Assembly: GCA_016791145.1 (NCBI GenBank)
Contig: JAEUNJ010000217.1
Coordinates: 62,001-126,000, forward strand
Length of the DNA stretch: 64,000 nt
Direction: 5' to 3'
From: Rhodocyclaceae bacterium
GTDB taxonomy: Bacteria > Pseudomonadota > Gammaproteobacteria > Burkholderiales > Rhodocyclaceae
Made by a program: the position numbers and the translations under genes. The notes under the pieces were generated by a model, which was not told the DNA's origin, did no database searches, and was given only the letters and a program-made list of their open reading frames with translations. Positions 22,053 to 31,130 of this stretch are shown here, in pieces; within the stretch, counting starts at the first letter, position 1, and every line of letters starts with the position of its first letter.

Positions 22053-23894
22053 TCAATGCAATTCCTTGTGGATCTTCTCGGCCAGGGCGCGGCCGATGCC
22101 CTCGACCCGGCTCAGGTCCTCCACCGTCGCGGCCAGCACGCCCTGCAGGCCCCCGAACTGGGCCAGCAGGCGCTTGCGCTTGGCCGGTCCGATGCCGGCG
22201 ACATCCTCCAGGCGGGAATGCCCGCGGGCCTTGGCCCGCCGCGCCCGGTGGCCGCCGATGGCGAAGCGGTGGGCCTCGTCGCGGATCTCCTGCACCAAGT
22301 GAAACCCCGGATGGTCGGGAGGCCATTCTATCGCCTCGTCGCGCCCGGCCACGAACAGGGTTTCGCACCCGGGCTTGCGCTCCTCTCCCTTGGCGACGCC
22401 GATGGACAGCAGGTGCTCGAGGCCCAGTTCGGCGAGGACCTCCCGGGCGACCCGGTGCTGGCCCTTGCCGCCGTCGATCAGGATCAGGTCGGGCTCGGCG
22501 CCCTCCCCGGCGGCCACCTTCTCGTAGCGCCGGGTCAGGGCCTGGCGCATGGCCGCGTAGTCGTCCCCCGGCTCGATGCCGGCGATGTTGTAGCGCCGGT
22601 AGTCGCTCTTGCGCATGGCCCCGTCGACGCAGACGACACAGGAGGCCACGGTCCCCTCCCCCATGGTGTGGCTGATGTCGAAGCATTCTATGCGGGCCGG
22701 CGGCTCGGCCAGGTCGAGGGCATCGCGCAGGGCTTCCAGACGCCGCCCCGAACGGGCGCGGGCCTGGCGCCGGGCATCGATGGCGAGCAGCGCGTTCTTC
22801 TCGGCCATGGCCATCCAGGCCCGCTCCGGCTCGTTCCGGGGTGGGCCGGCCGAGACGCCGCCCTTCACCGCGGCGAAGGCCGCCAGAGTCTCTTCGCCGA
22901 GGGCCGCATTGGCGACGATCCGCCCCGGCGGCGGGTGCTCGATGTAGTGCTGGGAAACGAAAGCCTCCAGCACGTCGGCCGGATCGGCCTGGGCGGCCTC
23001 GGCCTGGGGAAAGAAGGCCCGGTCGCCCAGGTGCAGGCCGCCGCGCACCATGGCGAGCACAATGCAGACCTCGCCGCCGGCGACGACCGCGGCCAGCACA
23101 TCGGCATCCTCGTCACGGGCGGAGCTCACGTACTGCCGGTGCAGCACCGCCTGCAGGGCCCGGACCTGGTCGCGCAGCGCCGCCGCCTGTTCGAAGCGCA
23201 GCTCGTCGGAGGACTTCTGCATGGCCGCGGTCAGGCCGTCGATGACCTCGGCATGGCGGCCGCGCAGAAAGAGCTCGGCGAGGCGTGCGTCCGCGGCATA
23301 GCCTTCCGGCGAGACGAGGCCGACGCAGGGCGCCTTGCAGCGGTGGATCTGGTGCAGCAGACAAGGCCGCGAGCGGTTGGCGAAGACCGTGTCCTCGCAG
23401 GTGCGCAGCAGGAAGGTCTTCTGCAGCAGGTGGATGCTCTCCCGGACGGCGTGGGCGTTTGGAAAGGGCCCGAAGTAGCGCGAGCGGCCGTCGAAGGGCC
23501 CGCGATGGAAGGCGAGCCGCGGGAAATCGCCGGCCGCCAGCACGATGTAGGGGTAGGACTTGTCGTCGCGGAACAGGATGTTGTAGCGCGGCGCCAGCTT
23601 CTTGATCAGCGTGTTCTCGAGGAGCAGCGCCTCGGCCTCGGACCGGGTCGCCGTCGTCTCGACCGAAGCCACCTGCTGCAGCATCAGGGCGATGCGCGGG
23701 CTGTGGCCGGACTTCTGGAAATAGGACGAGACCCGCCGCTTCAGGTTCTTCGCCTTGCCGACGTAGAGGGGCCGGCCCTCGGCGTCGAACATGCGATAGA
23801 CGCCGGGGTCCTCGGTCAGCGTGGCGAGGAAGGCCCGGGCGTCGAACCCGCCGCCGGATTCAGCCGAGGCGGGGCCGGAGGGCGGCGAAGACAT
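22053..23894 (-). CDS. uvrC: Excinuclease ABC subunit C
   Basis: This is the dual-incision nuclease of nucleotide excision repair, 613 residues. The N-terminal GIY-YIG domain (GVYRMFDAEGRPLYVGKAK) makes the 3' cut. A cysteine-rich and UVR region follows (about residues 200-240, AAALRDQVRALQAV), then the RNase H-like domain (IECFDISHTMGEGTVASCVV, LILIDGGKGQ) for the 5' cut. Helix-hairpin-helix motifs lie at the C terminus (DVAGIGPAKRKRLLAQFGG). Its start overlaps the end of the uracil-DNA glycosylase gene by 35 bp, so the two DNA-repair genes are probably transcribed together. Confidence 0.97.
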   Translation of the reverse strand: MSSPPSGPASAESGGGFDARAFLATLTEDPGVYRMFDAEGRPLYVGKAKNLKRRVSSYFQKSGHSPRIALMLQQVASVETTATRSEAEALLLENTLIKKLAPRYNILFRDDKSYPYIVLAAGDFPRLAFHRGPFDGRSRYFGPFPNAHAVRESIHLLQKTFLLRTCEDTVFANRSRPCLLHQIHRCKAPCVGLVSPEGYAADARLAELFLRGRHAEVIDGLTAAMQKSSDELRFEQAAALRDQVRALQAVLHRQYVSSARDEDADVLAAVVAGGEVCIVLAMVRGGLHLGDRAFFPQAEAAQADPADVLEAFVSQHYIEHPPPGRIVANAALGEETLAAFAAVKGGVSAGPPRNEPERAWMAMAEKNALLAIDARRQARARSGRRLEALRDALDLAEPPARIECFDISHTMGEGTVASCVVCVDGAMRKSDYRRYNIAGIEPGDDYAAMRQALTRRYEKVAAGEGAEPDLILIDGGKGQHRVAREVLAELGLEHLLSIGVAKGEERKPGCETLFVAGRDEAIEWPPDHPGFHLVQEIRDEAHRFAIGGHRARRAKARGHSRLEDVAGIGPAKRKRLLAQFGGLQGVLAATVEDLSRVEGIGRALAEKIHKELH

Positions 23895-24504
23895 CGCGGA
23901 AGGCCTCCGGCGTCAGGCGTCGGGTCTGGGTGTTGTAGCGGCTGCAGTGGTAGCTGTCGAACAGGAAACGCCCGTCTGGCAGCGCATGCTCGGCGCCGTG
24001 GGCGAAGGCGAAATCCCCCGGGCGCAGCCCCAGGGCCCGCAGCGCGGCCTCGTGGGCCACGCGACCCAGGGCCAGCACGACCCGGATCGCCGGATCGGCC
24101 AGTTCCGCCGCCAGGTAGCCGTTGCACTGGCGAATTTCGGCCGGCTCTGGCTTGTTGGCCGGCGGCAGGCACTTGACGGCATTGGTGATCCGGCAGTCGG
24201 AGAGCCGCAGGCCGTCGCCCGCGGAGACGGACTCGGCGCGGTCCGCGAAGCCGAACCGGTGCAGCGTCTCGTAGAGCAGGATGCCGGCATGGTCGCCGGT
24301 GAAGGGCCGGCCGGTGCGGTTCGCCCCGTGCATGCCGGGGGCCAGCCCCACGACCAGAAGGCGTGCCGCGGAATCCCCGAAGGGCGGCACCGGTCGGGCG
24401 TGGTAGCCGGGATGCGCGGCGCGCGCGGCGGCCAGGTGGCCGGCAAGGCGGGGGCAACGGGTACAGGCCAGCAGGGCCCCGGACTCGGCGGCGGCGGACT
24501 TCAT
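23860..24504 (-). CDS. Uracil-DNA glycosylase, family 5 (UdgB-like)
   Basis: This is a 214-residue iron-sulfur uracil-DNA glycosylase; it removes uracil and related deaminated bases. N-terminal cysteines 14 and 17 (LLACTRCPRL) together with later cysteines near NAVKCLPPANK would hold a [4Fe-4S] cluster. The active-site motif region is LAPGMHGANRTGRPFTGD, and the second motif is HCSRYNTQT. Absence of the family 4 GEAPG motif and presence of this longer loop favour family 5. It overlaps uvrC downstream and is divergent from earP across only 20 bp, which must hold elements for both directions. Confidence 0.9.
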   Translation of the reverse strand: MKSAAAESGALLACTRCPRLAGHLAAARAAHPGYHARPVPPFGDSAARLLVVGLAPGMHGANRTGRPFTGDHAGILLYETLHRFGFADRAESVSAGDGLRLSDCRITNAVKCLPPANKPEPAEIRQCNGYLAAELADPAIRVVLALGRVAHEAALRALGLRPGDFAFAHGAEHALPDGRFLFDSYHCSRYNTQTRRLTPEAFRDVFAALRPRLG

Positions 24505-24524
24505 CGCGTTAGGATAGCGGCTTT

Positions 24525-25640
24525 ATGGATCTGGCCCGGGCCACCTTGAAAAACTGGGACATTTTCTGCCGGGTCCTGGACAACTACGGGGACATCGGCG
24601 TGTGCTGGCGGCTGGCCAGCCAGCTCGCGGCGGAACACGGCGCCGGGGTGCGGCTGTGGGTGGACGATCTGGCCAGTTGCCGGATGCTCGTCCCCGAGTT
24701 GTCCATGGCCCCAGGTCCCCAGCAACTGCACGGCGTTGAACTGCGGGCGTGGCCCGAGCCGTGGCAGCCGGTGGAACCGGGCGACGTGGTCGTCGAGTCC
24801 TTCGCCTGCGAACTGCCGACGGCCTTTGTCGCGGCGATGGCGCGGCGGGCAAGGCCTCCCGTCTGGATCAACCTGGAATACCTGTCGGCCGAGTCCTGGG
24901 TCGAGGGGGCCCACGGCCTCCCCTCCCCGCATCCGGCCCTGCCGCTGCGCAAGCATTTCTTCTTCCCCGGCTTCACGCCGTCCACCGGCGGCCTGCTGCG
25001 CGAGCGCGGGCTGCTGGAGGCGCGCCGCCGGTGGGACGCATCCCGCGTCGGCGGTGCCGCCCTGACCATCTTCCTGTTCAGCTACGGCCATCCGGCGCTG
25101 CCGGCCCTGCTGGAGGCATGGGCTGGCGGCCCGGTGCCGCTCCGGGTCCGCATGCCGCCGGGCACGGCGAGGGACCAGGTGGGGGCCTGGCTCGGCGACC
25201 CGCTCCGCGACGGCACGGAGGCGACGCGGGGCGCCCTGCGGGTGGAGGCCCTGCCCTTCGTCGCCCAGGAGGATTTCGATGCCCTGCTGTGGGAAGCCGA
25301 CCTGTTGCTCGTGCGCGGAGAGGACTCGGCCGTGCGGGCCATGTGGGCGGGCCGGCCCTTCGTCTGGCAGCTCTACCCCCAGGCCGACGACGCCCGCCTG
25401 CACAAGATGGAGGCCTTCCTGGCCCGCCACGGAGCGGGACTCCCGCCGCCGGCCCGGGAGGCGGAGGCGGAGTTGTTCCGGGCCTGGAATTTCGCGGGGG
25501 ACCCGGCGGCAGCCTGGCCCCGCTGGCTGGCCAGCCGGACGGAACTGGCGGCACACGCGGAACGGTGGTGCGACGAACTGGAAAACCTGGGCAATCTCGC
25601 CGAAAACCTGGTCAATTTCTGCGCTGAACGGGTAAAATAG
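24525..25640 (+). CDS. earP: EF-P arginine rhamnosyltransferase EarP
   Basis: This enzyme transfers rhamnose from dTDP-rhamnose to Arg32 of elongation factor P, which activates EF-P for rescue of ribosomes stalled at polyproline. The 371 residues are normal for EarP. The N-terminal signature WDIFCRVLDNYGDIGVCWRL holds the catalytic aspartates, and the sugar-nucleotide site lies near LLVRGEDSAVRAMWAGRPFV. The substrate gene efp starts 33 bp downstream and carries Arg32, so writer and target are adjacent. Near the 3' end a short direct repeat (GAAAACCTGG followed by gcaat or tcaat) encodes ENLGNLAENLVN. Confidence 0.96.
   Translation: MDLARATLKNWDIFCRVLDNYGDIGVCWRLASQLAAEHGAGVRLWVDDLASCRMLVPELSMAPGPQQLHGVELRAWPEPWQPVEPGDVVVESFACELPTAFVAAMARRARPPVWINLEYLSAESWVEGAHGLPSPHPALPLRKHFFFPGFTPSTGGLLRERGLLEARRRWDASRVGGAALTIFLFSYGHPALPALLEAWAGGPVPLRVRMPPGTARDQVGAWLGDPLRDGTEATRGALRVEALPFVAQEDFDALLWEADLLLVRGEDSAVRAMWAGRPFVWQLYPQADDARLHKMEAFLARHGAGLPPPAREAEAELFRAWNFAGDPAAAWPRWLASRTELAAHAERWCDELENLGNLAENLVNFCAERVK
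25609..25638 (+). promoter_or_regulatory. Possible efp promoter inside earP
   Basis: TGGTCA (25609-25614, 4 of 6 matches to TTGACA) and TAAAAT (25633-25638, 5 of 6 matches to TATAAT) are separated by 18 bp. It would let the abundant EF-P be made at higher level than EarP. The match is moderate and overlaps the earP stop codon. Confidence 0.35.
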
Positions 25641-25673
25641 CGGGCTTTACTTTTCCAGCCCAGGATTCGCATC

Positions 25674-26231
25674 ATGAAAACCGCCCAGGAACTGCGCACC
25701 GGCAACGTCATCATGGTCGGGAACGACCCCCTGGTGATCCAGAAGGCCGAATACAACAAGTCCGGCCGCAATGCCGCCGTGGTGAAGTTCAAGTTCCGGA
25801 ACCTGCTCACCGGCACCAATTCCGAGGCCGTGTACAAGGCCGACGACAAGTTCGAGCAGGTGGTGCCCGAGCGCAAGGAATGCACCTATTCCTACTTCGC
25901 CGACCCCATGTACGTGTTCATGGACGCCGACTACAACCAGTACGAGGTGGAAGCCGAGAACATGGGCGACGCCCTGAACTATCTGGAGGACGGCATGCCG
26001 ATGGAAGTGGTGTTCTACGACGGCAAGGCCATCTCCGTCGAGATGCCCACCACCGTGGTCCGCGGCGTCGTCTACACGGAACCGGCCGTCAAGGGCGACA
26101 CCTCCGGCAAGGTCATGAAGCCCGCCAAGATCACCACGGGCTTCGAACTGCCCGTGCCGATCTTCGTCGAAATCGGTGACAAGATCGAGATCGACACCCG
26201 CACCGGAGAATACAAGGCCCGGGTCAAGTAA
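25674..26231 (+). CDS. efp: Elongation factor P
   Basis: This translation factor of 185 residues binds between the P and E sites and speeds peptide bonds at polyproline. The three-domain EF-P is complete. The tip of domain I reads [13 protein letters not shown] with Arg32, the residue rhamnosylated by EarP, rather than the lysine modified by EpmA/EpmB. This fits the betaproteobacterial assignment. It follows earP and ends 19 bp before a strong intrinsic terminator. Confidence 0.98.
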   Translation: MKTAQELRTGNVIMVGNDPLVIQKAEYNKSGRNAAVVKFKFRNLLTGTNSEAVYKADDKFEQVVPERKECTYSYFADPMYVFMDADYNQYEVEAENMGDALNYLEDGMPMEVVFYDGKAISVEMPTTVVRGVVYTEPAVKGDTSGKVMKPAKITTGFELPVPIFVEIGDKIEIDTRTGEYKARVK

Positions 26232-26250
26232 GCGGCGGAACCGCCTCGCG

Positions 26251-26284
26251 AAAAAGGGCAGCCTCGGCTGCCCTTTTCGTTTTT
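26251..26284 (+). terminator. Rho-independent terminator after efp
   Basis: The stem arms GGGCAGC (26256-26262) and GCTGCCC (26267-26273) enclose CTCG, extended by an A-run before and followed by TTTTCGTTTTT. The A-run makes it likely to work for the convergent nagZ transcript as well. Confidence 0.93.
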
Positions 26285-26315
26285 CCGGCGGGCATTTCCG
26301 TCCCGGCCAGCCGTC

Positions 26316-27332
26316 TCAGGCCAGTCGCGCGATGGCCTCGATCCCCGCCGCGTAGCCGGGGATGGCCGCCAGATGGTCCCGGGTGGGCGCCGGCCCGGCC
26401 GGAAGGAGGCGCGCGACCCGGGCGGCGCGCACCGGTTCCAACGCCGGCTTCCAGCGCTCCAGCAGTCGGCCGACGGCATCGGGCGCATTGCAGACCAGGA
26501 GCATGTCGCACCCCGCGTTCCAGGCCGCATCGGCGCGGGCCACGATGTCCCCGGCGACGCTGGCCCCTTCCATGGACAGGTCGTCGCTGAACACGACGCC
26601 GTCGAAGGCGAATTCCCGGCGCAGCCGGTCGATCCAGACCGGCGAGAAACCCGCCGGGCGCGCGTCGACAGCCGGGTAGATCACGTGGGCCGGCATGACG
26701 GCATCCAGGGGCAGGCGCCGATAGGGTTCCAGGTCGGCGTCCATCGCGCCGGATGCCCGGTTGTCCACCGGTATCGCCACGTGTGAATCGGCCTCCACCC
26801 AGCCGTGCCCCGGGAAATGCTTGCCGCAGCAGGCCATGCCGCCGGACCGCATTCCCTCGATGAAGGCTCCGGCCAGGGCGACGACCGCCTCCGGCCGGCG
26901 GTGGAAAGCCCGGTCGCCGATCACCCCGCTGCGGTCCCAATCCAGGTCGAGCACGGGCGCGAAGGACAGATCGACGCCCCAGGCCCGCAATTCGGCCGCC
27001 AGCACGGTACCGATCCCGCGGGCCTCGGCAACGGCCGGCCCGGGTTCGGCATCCCACCTGTCGCCCAGGCGGCGCATGGCCGGCAGCCGCGTGAAGCCGT
27101 CGCGGAAGCGCTGCACGCGGCCGCCTTCGTGATCCACGGCCACCAGCAGCGGGGGGTTGCGCAGGGCGTGGATCTCCGTGCAGAGCGCGGCGACCTGGGC
27201 CGGGGACTCGTAGTTGCGGCTGAACAGGATCAGGCCACCGACCAGGGGGTGGCACAGGCGTTCCCGGTCCGCATCGGTCAGTGCCGTTCCCGCCACGTCG
27301 ATCATCAGGGGCCCCAGGGGCAGGATGTTCAT
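26316..27332 (-). CDS. nagZ: Beta-N-acetylhexosaminidase NagZ
   Basis: This cytoplasmic glycoside hydrolase family 3 enzyme removes N-acetylglucosamine from anhydromuropeptides in cell-wall recycling. Its 338 residues are normal for NagZ. The family loop with catalytic His-Asp is visible as CCGKHFPGHGWVEADSH, the nucleophile region is VVFSDDLSMEGA, and the N-terminal DHEGGRVQRFRDGFT is conserved. It is the last gene of the long minus-strand run; its start overlaps the acpS stop by 4 bp. The shared terminator at 26251-26284 lies beyond its 3' end. Confidence 0.96.
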   Translation of the reverse strand: MNILPLGPLMIDVAGTALTDADRERLCHPLVGGLILFSRNYESPAQVAALCTEIHALRNPPLLVAVDHEGGRVQRFRDGFTRLPAMRRLGDRWDAEPGPAVAEARGIGTVLAAELRAWGVDLSFAPVLDLDWDRSGVIGDRAFHRRPEAVVALAGAFIEGMRSGGMACCGKHFPGHGWVEADSHVAIPVDNRASGAMDADLEPYRRLPLDAVMPAHVIYPAVDARPAGFSPVWIDRLRREFAFDGVVFSDDLSMEGASVAGDIVARADAAWNAGCDMLLVCNAPDAVGRLLERWKPALEPVRAARVARLLPAGPAPTRDHLAAIPGYAAGIEAIARLA

Positions 27333-27709
27333 GGCATGGACTCCGCAACGACGAAGGCGACGGCGTAGTCCCGCTCGTCGCTGAGGGACAAATGGGCCTT
27401 CAGGCGGCGTTCCGCCATCCAGGCGTCGAATTCGGGCGCGAAACGGAACCCGGGGCGACCGAGGGCGTCGTGGACGATCGCCACCGCGGGCAGCAGCAGT
27501 GGCGCCCGGACGCCGGTCCCGACGGCCTTGCCCAGCGCCTCCTTGGCCGCGAAGCGCTTGGCCAGGAAACGCCCGGGATCGGCGCTGGCCCGGCAGGCAT
27601 CGCGCTCCTCGGGGGCTAGGAGCTTTTCCAGGGACCGCTCCCCGTGACGGGCCAGCAATTCGGCCGTCCGCGCAACGGCCACGATGTCGGTGCCGACGCC
27701 GTGGATCAC
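27329..27709 (-). CDS. acpS: Holo-acyl carrier protein synthase
   Basis: This 126-residue enzyme transfers 4'-phosphopantetheine from CoA to Ser37 of acyl carrier protein, whose gene lies at 41607-41846 here. The magnesium-binding N-terminal motif is [11 protein letters not shown], and the second signature [19 protein letters not shown] contains the conserved Glu and Lys. It overlaps pdxJ (4 bp) upstream and nagZ (4 bp) downstream, a tightly packed arrangement with likely coupled translation. Confidence 0.96.
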   Translation of the reverse strand: MIHGVGTDIVAVARTAELLARHGERSLEKLLAPEERDACRASADPGRFLAKRFAAKEALGKAVGTGVRAPLLLPAVAIVHDALGRPGFRFAPEFDAWMAERRLKAHLSLSDERDYAVAFVVAESMP

Positions 27710-28449
27710 GCCGCCTCGCGCATCAGCCGCTTCATCTCGCGCACGGCTTCCTGCATGCCGATGAAGATGGCCCGGCTCACGATGGCGTGGCCGATGTGGA
27801 GTTCCCGCACGCCCGGGAGACGCGCCACCGGCTGCACGTTGACGTAGTTCAGGGCATGGCCGGCGTTGAAGCGCATGCCCAGATCCCGGATGGCCTGGCC
27901 GGCCAGGCGGATCTTCTCCAGTTCGGCGACGACGGCGGGACTCTCCGCGTCGCGCCCCTTGCCGTGGAAGGCGTGGGCGTAAGGTCCGGTATGGATCTCG
28001 CAGACGCGGGCCCCGATCCGGGCCGCCGCCTCGACCTGGGGCAGTTCGGCGTCGATGAAGACGCTGGAGACGATCCCGGCCTCGGCGAGCCGCGCCACCA
28101 CCCCCTTGAGCCGCGCCTCCTGGCCGGCCACGTCCAGGCCCCCTTCGGTGGTGATCTCGTGGCGTCCCTCGGGCACCAGCATTGCCATTTCGGGTTTCAG
28201 GCCGCAGGCAATGGCGACCATCTCGTCGGTGGCCGCCATCTCCAGGTTCAGCTTGATGTGGGTCAGGTCCCGCAGGCGTCGCACGTCGTGGTCCTGGATG
28301 TGGCGGCGATCCTCGCGCAGATGGACCGTTATCCCGTCCGCGCCGCCCAAGTGCGCCTCCACGGCGGCCCAGACCGGATCGGGCTCGTAGGTTCGCCGCG
28401 CCTGGCGAACGGTGGCCACGTGGTCGATATTGACACCCAGTTCGATCAT
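27706..28449 (-). CDS. pdxJ: Pyridoxine 5'-phosphate synthase
   Basis: This 247-residue TIM-barrel enzyme condenses 1-deoxyxylulose-5-phosphate with 3-amino-2-oxopropyl phosphate, the last ring-forming step of vitamin B6 synthesis. Conserved segments include [39 protein letters not shown] and the late [11 protein letters not shown]. It sits between recO and acpS, the usual proteobacterial order. Confidence 0.97.
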   Translation of the reverse strand: MIELGVNIDHVATVRQARRTYEPDPVWAAVEAHLGGADGITVHLREDRRHIQDHDVRRLRDLTHIKLNLEMAATDEMVAIACGLKPEMAMLVPEGRHEITTEGGLDVAGQEARLKGVVARLAEAGIVSSVFIDAELPQVEAAARIGARVCEIHTGPYAHAFHGKGRDAESPAVVAELEKIRLAGQAIRDLGMRFNAGHALNYVNVQPVARLPGVRELHIGHAIVSRAIFIGMQEAVREMKRLMREAA

Positions 28450-28465
28450 CTCTCGCCCCGCCTAT

Positions 28466-29188
28466 TCAGAATTCCTGCAGATCCATGAACACCCGCCGCG
28501 ACTGCAGGGCCTGCCCGCCCAGGTAATGAGCCAGCAGACGCCGCATCAAGGCCCTGCTCTCGGCAAGGCTGCGCGGGTCCTCCAGGGTGCCCGCGGCCAG
28601 GTCCAGCAGGGTCCGCCCCGCCACCGCATCGCCCGCCTCGTCTCCTTCCACCATCCGCAGCGGACCGCGTTCGATGACATACAGATAGGTCGCCGCCGGG
28701 TCGACCGGCCGGCCGGTGTCGGCCTCCCGGTCAAGGGTCAGACCGTAGCCCAGTTCCTGCAACAGGGATTTCTCGAATCGGCGGAGCAATGCGGCCTCCG
28801 GCACCAGCGCCGCGAGTCCGGCGAGGGCCTCCGCGTAGGCATCGAACAATCGGGGATGGGGATCCTCGCGCGGCAGGAGCTTCAGCAGCAGCTCATTCAG
28901 ATAATAACCGACGAGGAGCCCGCGGCCGCGGAGTCCAGCGGGCGTGCCTTGCCAGTCGGCCCTGGCCAGCGTCTTCACTTCCCCACCGCCGAACCAGCCC
29001 ATCTCCAGGGCCTGGAACGCCATCAACCGGCCGCGCAGGGCCGACATCGGCCGCCGGGCGCCCTTCGCCACCAGGGCCAACCGGCCATGGTCCCGGGTCC
29101 AGGCCTCGACCACGAGGCTGGATTCGCTGTAGGGATGGGCGTGGAGGACGTAGGCCCGCTGGCCGTCGACCCGCTTGCGACCGGACAC
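28466..29188 (-). CDS. recO: DNA repair protein RecO
   Basis: This 240-residue protein helps load RecA onto SSB-coated single-stranded DNA in the RecFOR pathway. The N-terminal OB-fold is visible (AYVLHAHPYSESSLVVEAWT, HGRLALVAKGARRP), followed by a helical domain (YYLNELLLKLLPREDPHPRL). The zinc-binding cysteines found in many RecO proteins are not apparent here, as in several proteobacterial forms. It lies 6 bp downstream of era in the conserved rnc-era-recO order. Confidence 0.94.
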   Translation of the reverse strand: MSGRKRVDGQRAYVLHAHPYSESSLVVEAWTRDHGRLALVAKGARRPMSALRGRLMAFQALEMGWFGGGEVKTLARADWQGTPAGLRGRGLLVGYYLNELLLKLLPREDPHPRLFDAYAEALAGLAALVPEAALLRRFEKSLLQELGYGLTLDREADTGRPVDPAATYLYVIERGPLRMVEGDEAGDAVAGRTLLDLAAGTLEDPRSLAESRALMRRLLAHYLGGQALQSRRVFMDLQEF

Positions 29189-29194
29189 GCTCGG

Positions 29195-30088
29195 CTACTC
29201 GTATCCCAGGCTGCGCAGGGCCCGCTCGTCGTCGGCCCAGCCCGACTTGACCTTCACCCAGGTCTCCAGATAGACCCGGCCACCGAACAGGTCCTCCATG
29301 TCCTTGCGGGCATCCGTGGAGATGCGCTTCAGCCGCTCCCCGGACTTGCCGATGACCATGGCCTTGTGGGCGGCCCTGTCGACGACCACGGCCGCGAAGA
29401 TCCTCCTCAGAGCGCCTTCCTGCTCGAACTTCTCGATCTCGACGGCGATGCCGTAGGGCAATTCCTCGCCCAGGTTGCGGAACAGCTTCTCGCGCAGTAT
29501 CTCGCCCGCCAGGAAGCGTTCGGAGCGGTCGGTGATGTCCTCGGGACCAAACACGGGCGGTCCCTCCGGAAGCAGGTCCCCCACCACGGCCAACAGGCGT
29601 TCGACGCCCTCTCCCTTCTCCGCGCTCAGCGGCACCAGGGCCGCGAAGGGATGCACTCCGGACATCCTCTCCAGAAAGGGCAGCAGGCGGGACTTGTCCG
29701 CCAGCCGATCCGTCTTGTTGATCACCAGGACCACGGGCCGATCCTTCGGCAACAGGGCGAGCAGGGCGCGATCCTCCGCTGCGAAGCGCGTCCCCTCCAC
29801 CACGAGCAGCACCACGTCCACATCGCCCAGGGCCTGGGTCACGGCCCGATTCATCAGCCGGTTGAGGGCATTGCGGTGGCGGGTCTGGAAACCCGGCGTA
29901 TCGACGAAAATCCATTGGGCATCATCGGTCGTGAGGATTCCATGGACCCGGTGCCGGGTCGTCTGGGCCTTCTTCGAGGTGATGCTGATCCGCGCCCCCA
30001 CGAGCCGGTTGGTCAAGGTGGATTTCCCCACGTTGGGCCGCCCGACGACGGCCACGAAACCGGTCCGGAAGACCCTGTCCCCGCTCAT
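29195..30088 (-). CDS. era: GTPase Era
   Basis: This essential GTPase binds the 3' end of 16S rRNA and assists 30S assembly. The ATG at 30088 gives 297 residues and overlaps the rnc stop by 4 bp; a longer frame upstream only reads through rnc. G1 is [13 protein letters not shown]2 region [12 protein letters not shown]3 DTPGF and G4 NKTD. The C-terminal KH domain contains [20 protein letters not shown]. It is translationally coupled to rnc, as in other proteobacteria. Confidence 0.97.
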   Translation of the reverse strand: MSGDRVFRTGFVAVVGRPNVGKSTLTNRLVGARISITSKKAQTTRHRVHGILTTDDAQWIFVDTPGFQTRHRNALNRLMNRAVTQALGDVDVVLLVVEGTRFAAEDRALLALLPKDRPVVLVINKTDRLADKSRLLPFLERMSGVHPFAALVPLSAEKGEGVERLLAVVGDLLPEGPPVFGPEDITDRSERFLAGEILREKLFRNLGEELPYGIAVEIEKFEQEGALRRIFAAVVVDRAAHKAMVIGKSGERLKRISTDARKDMEDLFGGRVYLETWVKVKSGWADDERALRSLGYE

Positions 30089-30747
30089 GCCAGTTGCTCC
30101 AGCACCTTGCCCGCGGCGGACTGCTCGGCCGCCCGGCGGCTGCCGCCGTGCCCCGTCGCGGCGAGCCGCAGCACCGGCACCTGGCATTCCACCAGGAACT
30201 GCTGGGCATGGGCATCCCCCGAAACGGACTTGAGGACGTACTGCGGAAGCGGCAGCTTGCGCCCCTGGAGCACCTCCTGGAGCGCCGTCTTGGGATCGAG
30301 CCCGGCAGACGGATCCAGGTCCGCCAGCGCGGGGGCGTAGAGGTCGCGCAGTACCTTGGTCACCTCCGCGAAGCCCCCGTCGAGGTATACGGCGCCAAGG
30401 ACCGCCTCCAGGGCGTCGGCCAGGATGGAGGGGCGCGAGGCACCGCCGCTGCGCAGCTCCCCCTCGCCGAGCAGCAGGTGGGAGCCGAGGTCCAGGCGCA
30501 TGGCGATCGCGTGGAGCGCGTCCTGGCGCACGAGATGCGCGCGCAGCCGGGAAAGCTGCCCCTCCCGCTGCCCCGGGAAGCGATCGAAGAGGAAGGTGGC
30601 GACCACGCAGTTCAGGAGGCCGTCGCCGAGGAACTCGAGCCGCTCGTTGTTGGGGGTGCCGTAGCTGCGGTGGGTCAGCGCTTCCCGGAGCAGTTCCGGC
30701 TGTTGGAATCCGTGGCCGAGGGCTCGTTCCAGCCGCTCAGCCTTCAT
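30085..30747 (-). CDS. rnc: Ribonuclease III
   Basis: This 220-residue double-strand-specific endoribonuclease processes rRNA precursors and structured mRNAs. The signature [10 protein letters not shown] begins near residue 36 and supplies the metal-binding Glu and Asp42; the residue after Asp is Gly where Ser is usual. The second acidic cluster is [16 protein letters not shown]. The C-terminal double-stranded RNA-binding domain starts about residue 150 ([14 protein letters not shown]) and ends with [17 protein letters not shown]. The start is at the stop of the DUF4845 gene. A long frame covering rnc and lepB shadows was ignored. Confidence 0.97.
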   Translation of the reverse strand: MKAERLERALGHGFQQPELLREALTHRSYGTPNNERLEFLGDGLLNCVVATFLFDRFPGQREGQLSRLRAHLVRQDALHAIAMRLDLGSHLLLGEGELRSGGASRPSILADALEAVLGAVYLDGGFAEVTKVLRDLYAPALADLDPSAGLDPKTALQEVLQGRKLPLPQYVLKSVSGDAHAQQFLVECQVPVLRLAATGHGGSRRAAEQSAAGKVLEQLA

Positions 30748-31124
30748 CACTGCCCGGCTGCCGAGGAACTGCCCTCGAAATCGATCAGAAGGCTCACGGG
30801 GCCGTAGAGCGGAACCTTCTTCGAGTAGGCGAAGGAGATGACGATCTCGTTGCCCTCCTTGCCGATGTCCAGATCGTTTTCGGAAATCGCGTTGATGCCG
30901 TCGATCTGCGCCCGGCGCTGGAAGGCCTTGCGGATTTCCGCGACGGTCGTGCCCTTGATGGATGGATCCTGCGCGGTCGCCTTGACGTTCTTCACGATCG
31001 TGAAGTACTCGATGACGTCGGGCGCGACCTTGATGCCCACCACCGCCACCATGGAGATGAGGACGCCGACCACGACGAGGCTGATCAGGGTTAATCCGCG
31101 TTGGTGTTTCATCCCTTTTCCCAT
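30747..31124 (-). CDS. DUF4845 single-pass membrane protein
   Basis: This is a 125-residue protein with an N-terminal membrane helix (LTLISLVVVGVLISMVAVVGI) that resembles a prepilin-like leader (KHQRGLTLISLV), then a small periplasmic domain (VAPDVIEYFTIVKNVKATAQ). It matches the DUF4845 family that is regularly found between lepB and rnc in betaproteobacteria and gammaproteobacteria. Its function is not established. The stop shares a base with the rnc start. Confidence 0.9.
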   Translation of the reverse strand: MGKGMKHQRGLTLISLVVVGVLISMVAVVGIKVAPDVIEYFTIVKNVKATAQDPSIKGTTVAEIRKAFQRRAQIDGINAISENDLDIGKEGNEIVISFAYSKKVPLYGPVSLLIDFEGSSSAAGQ

Positions 31125-31130
31125 CCCTCG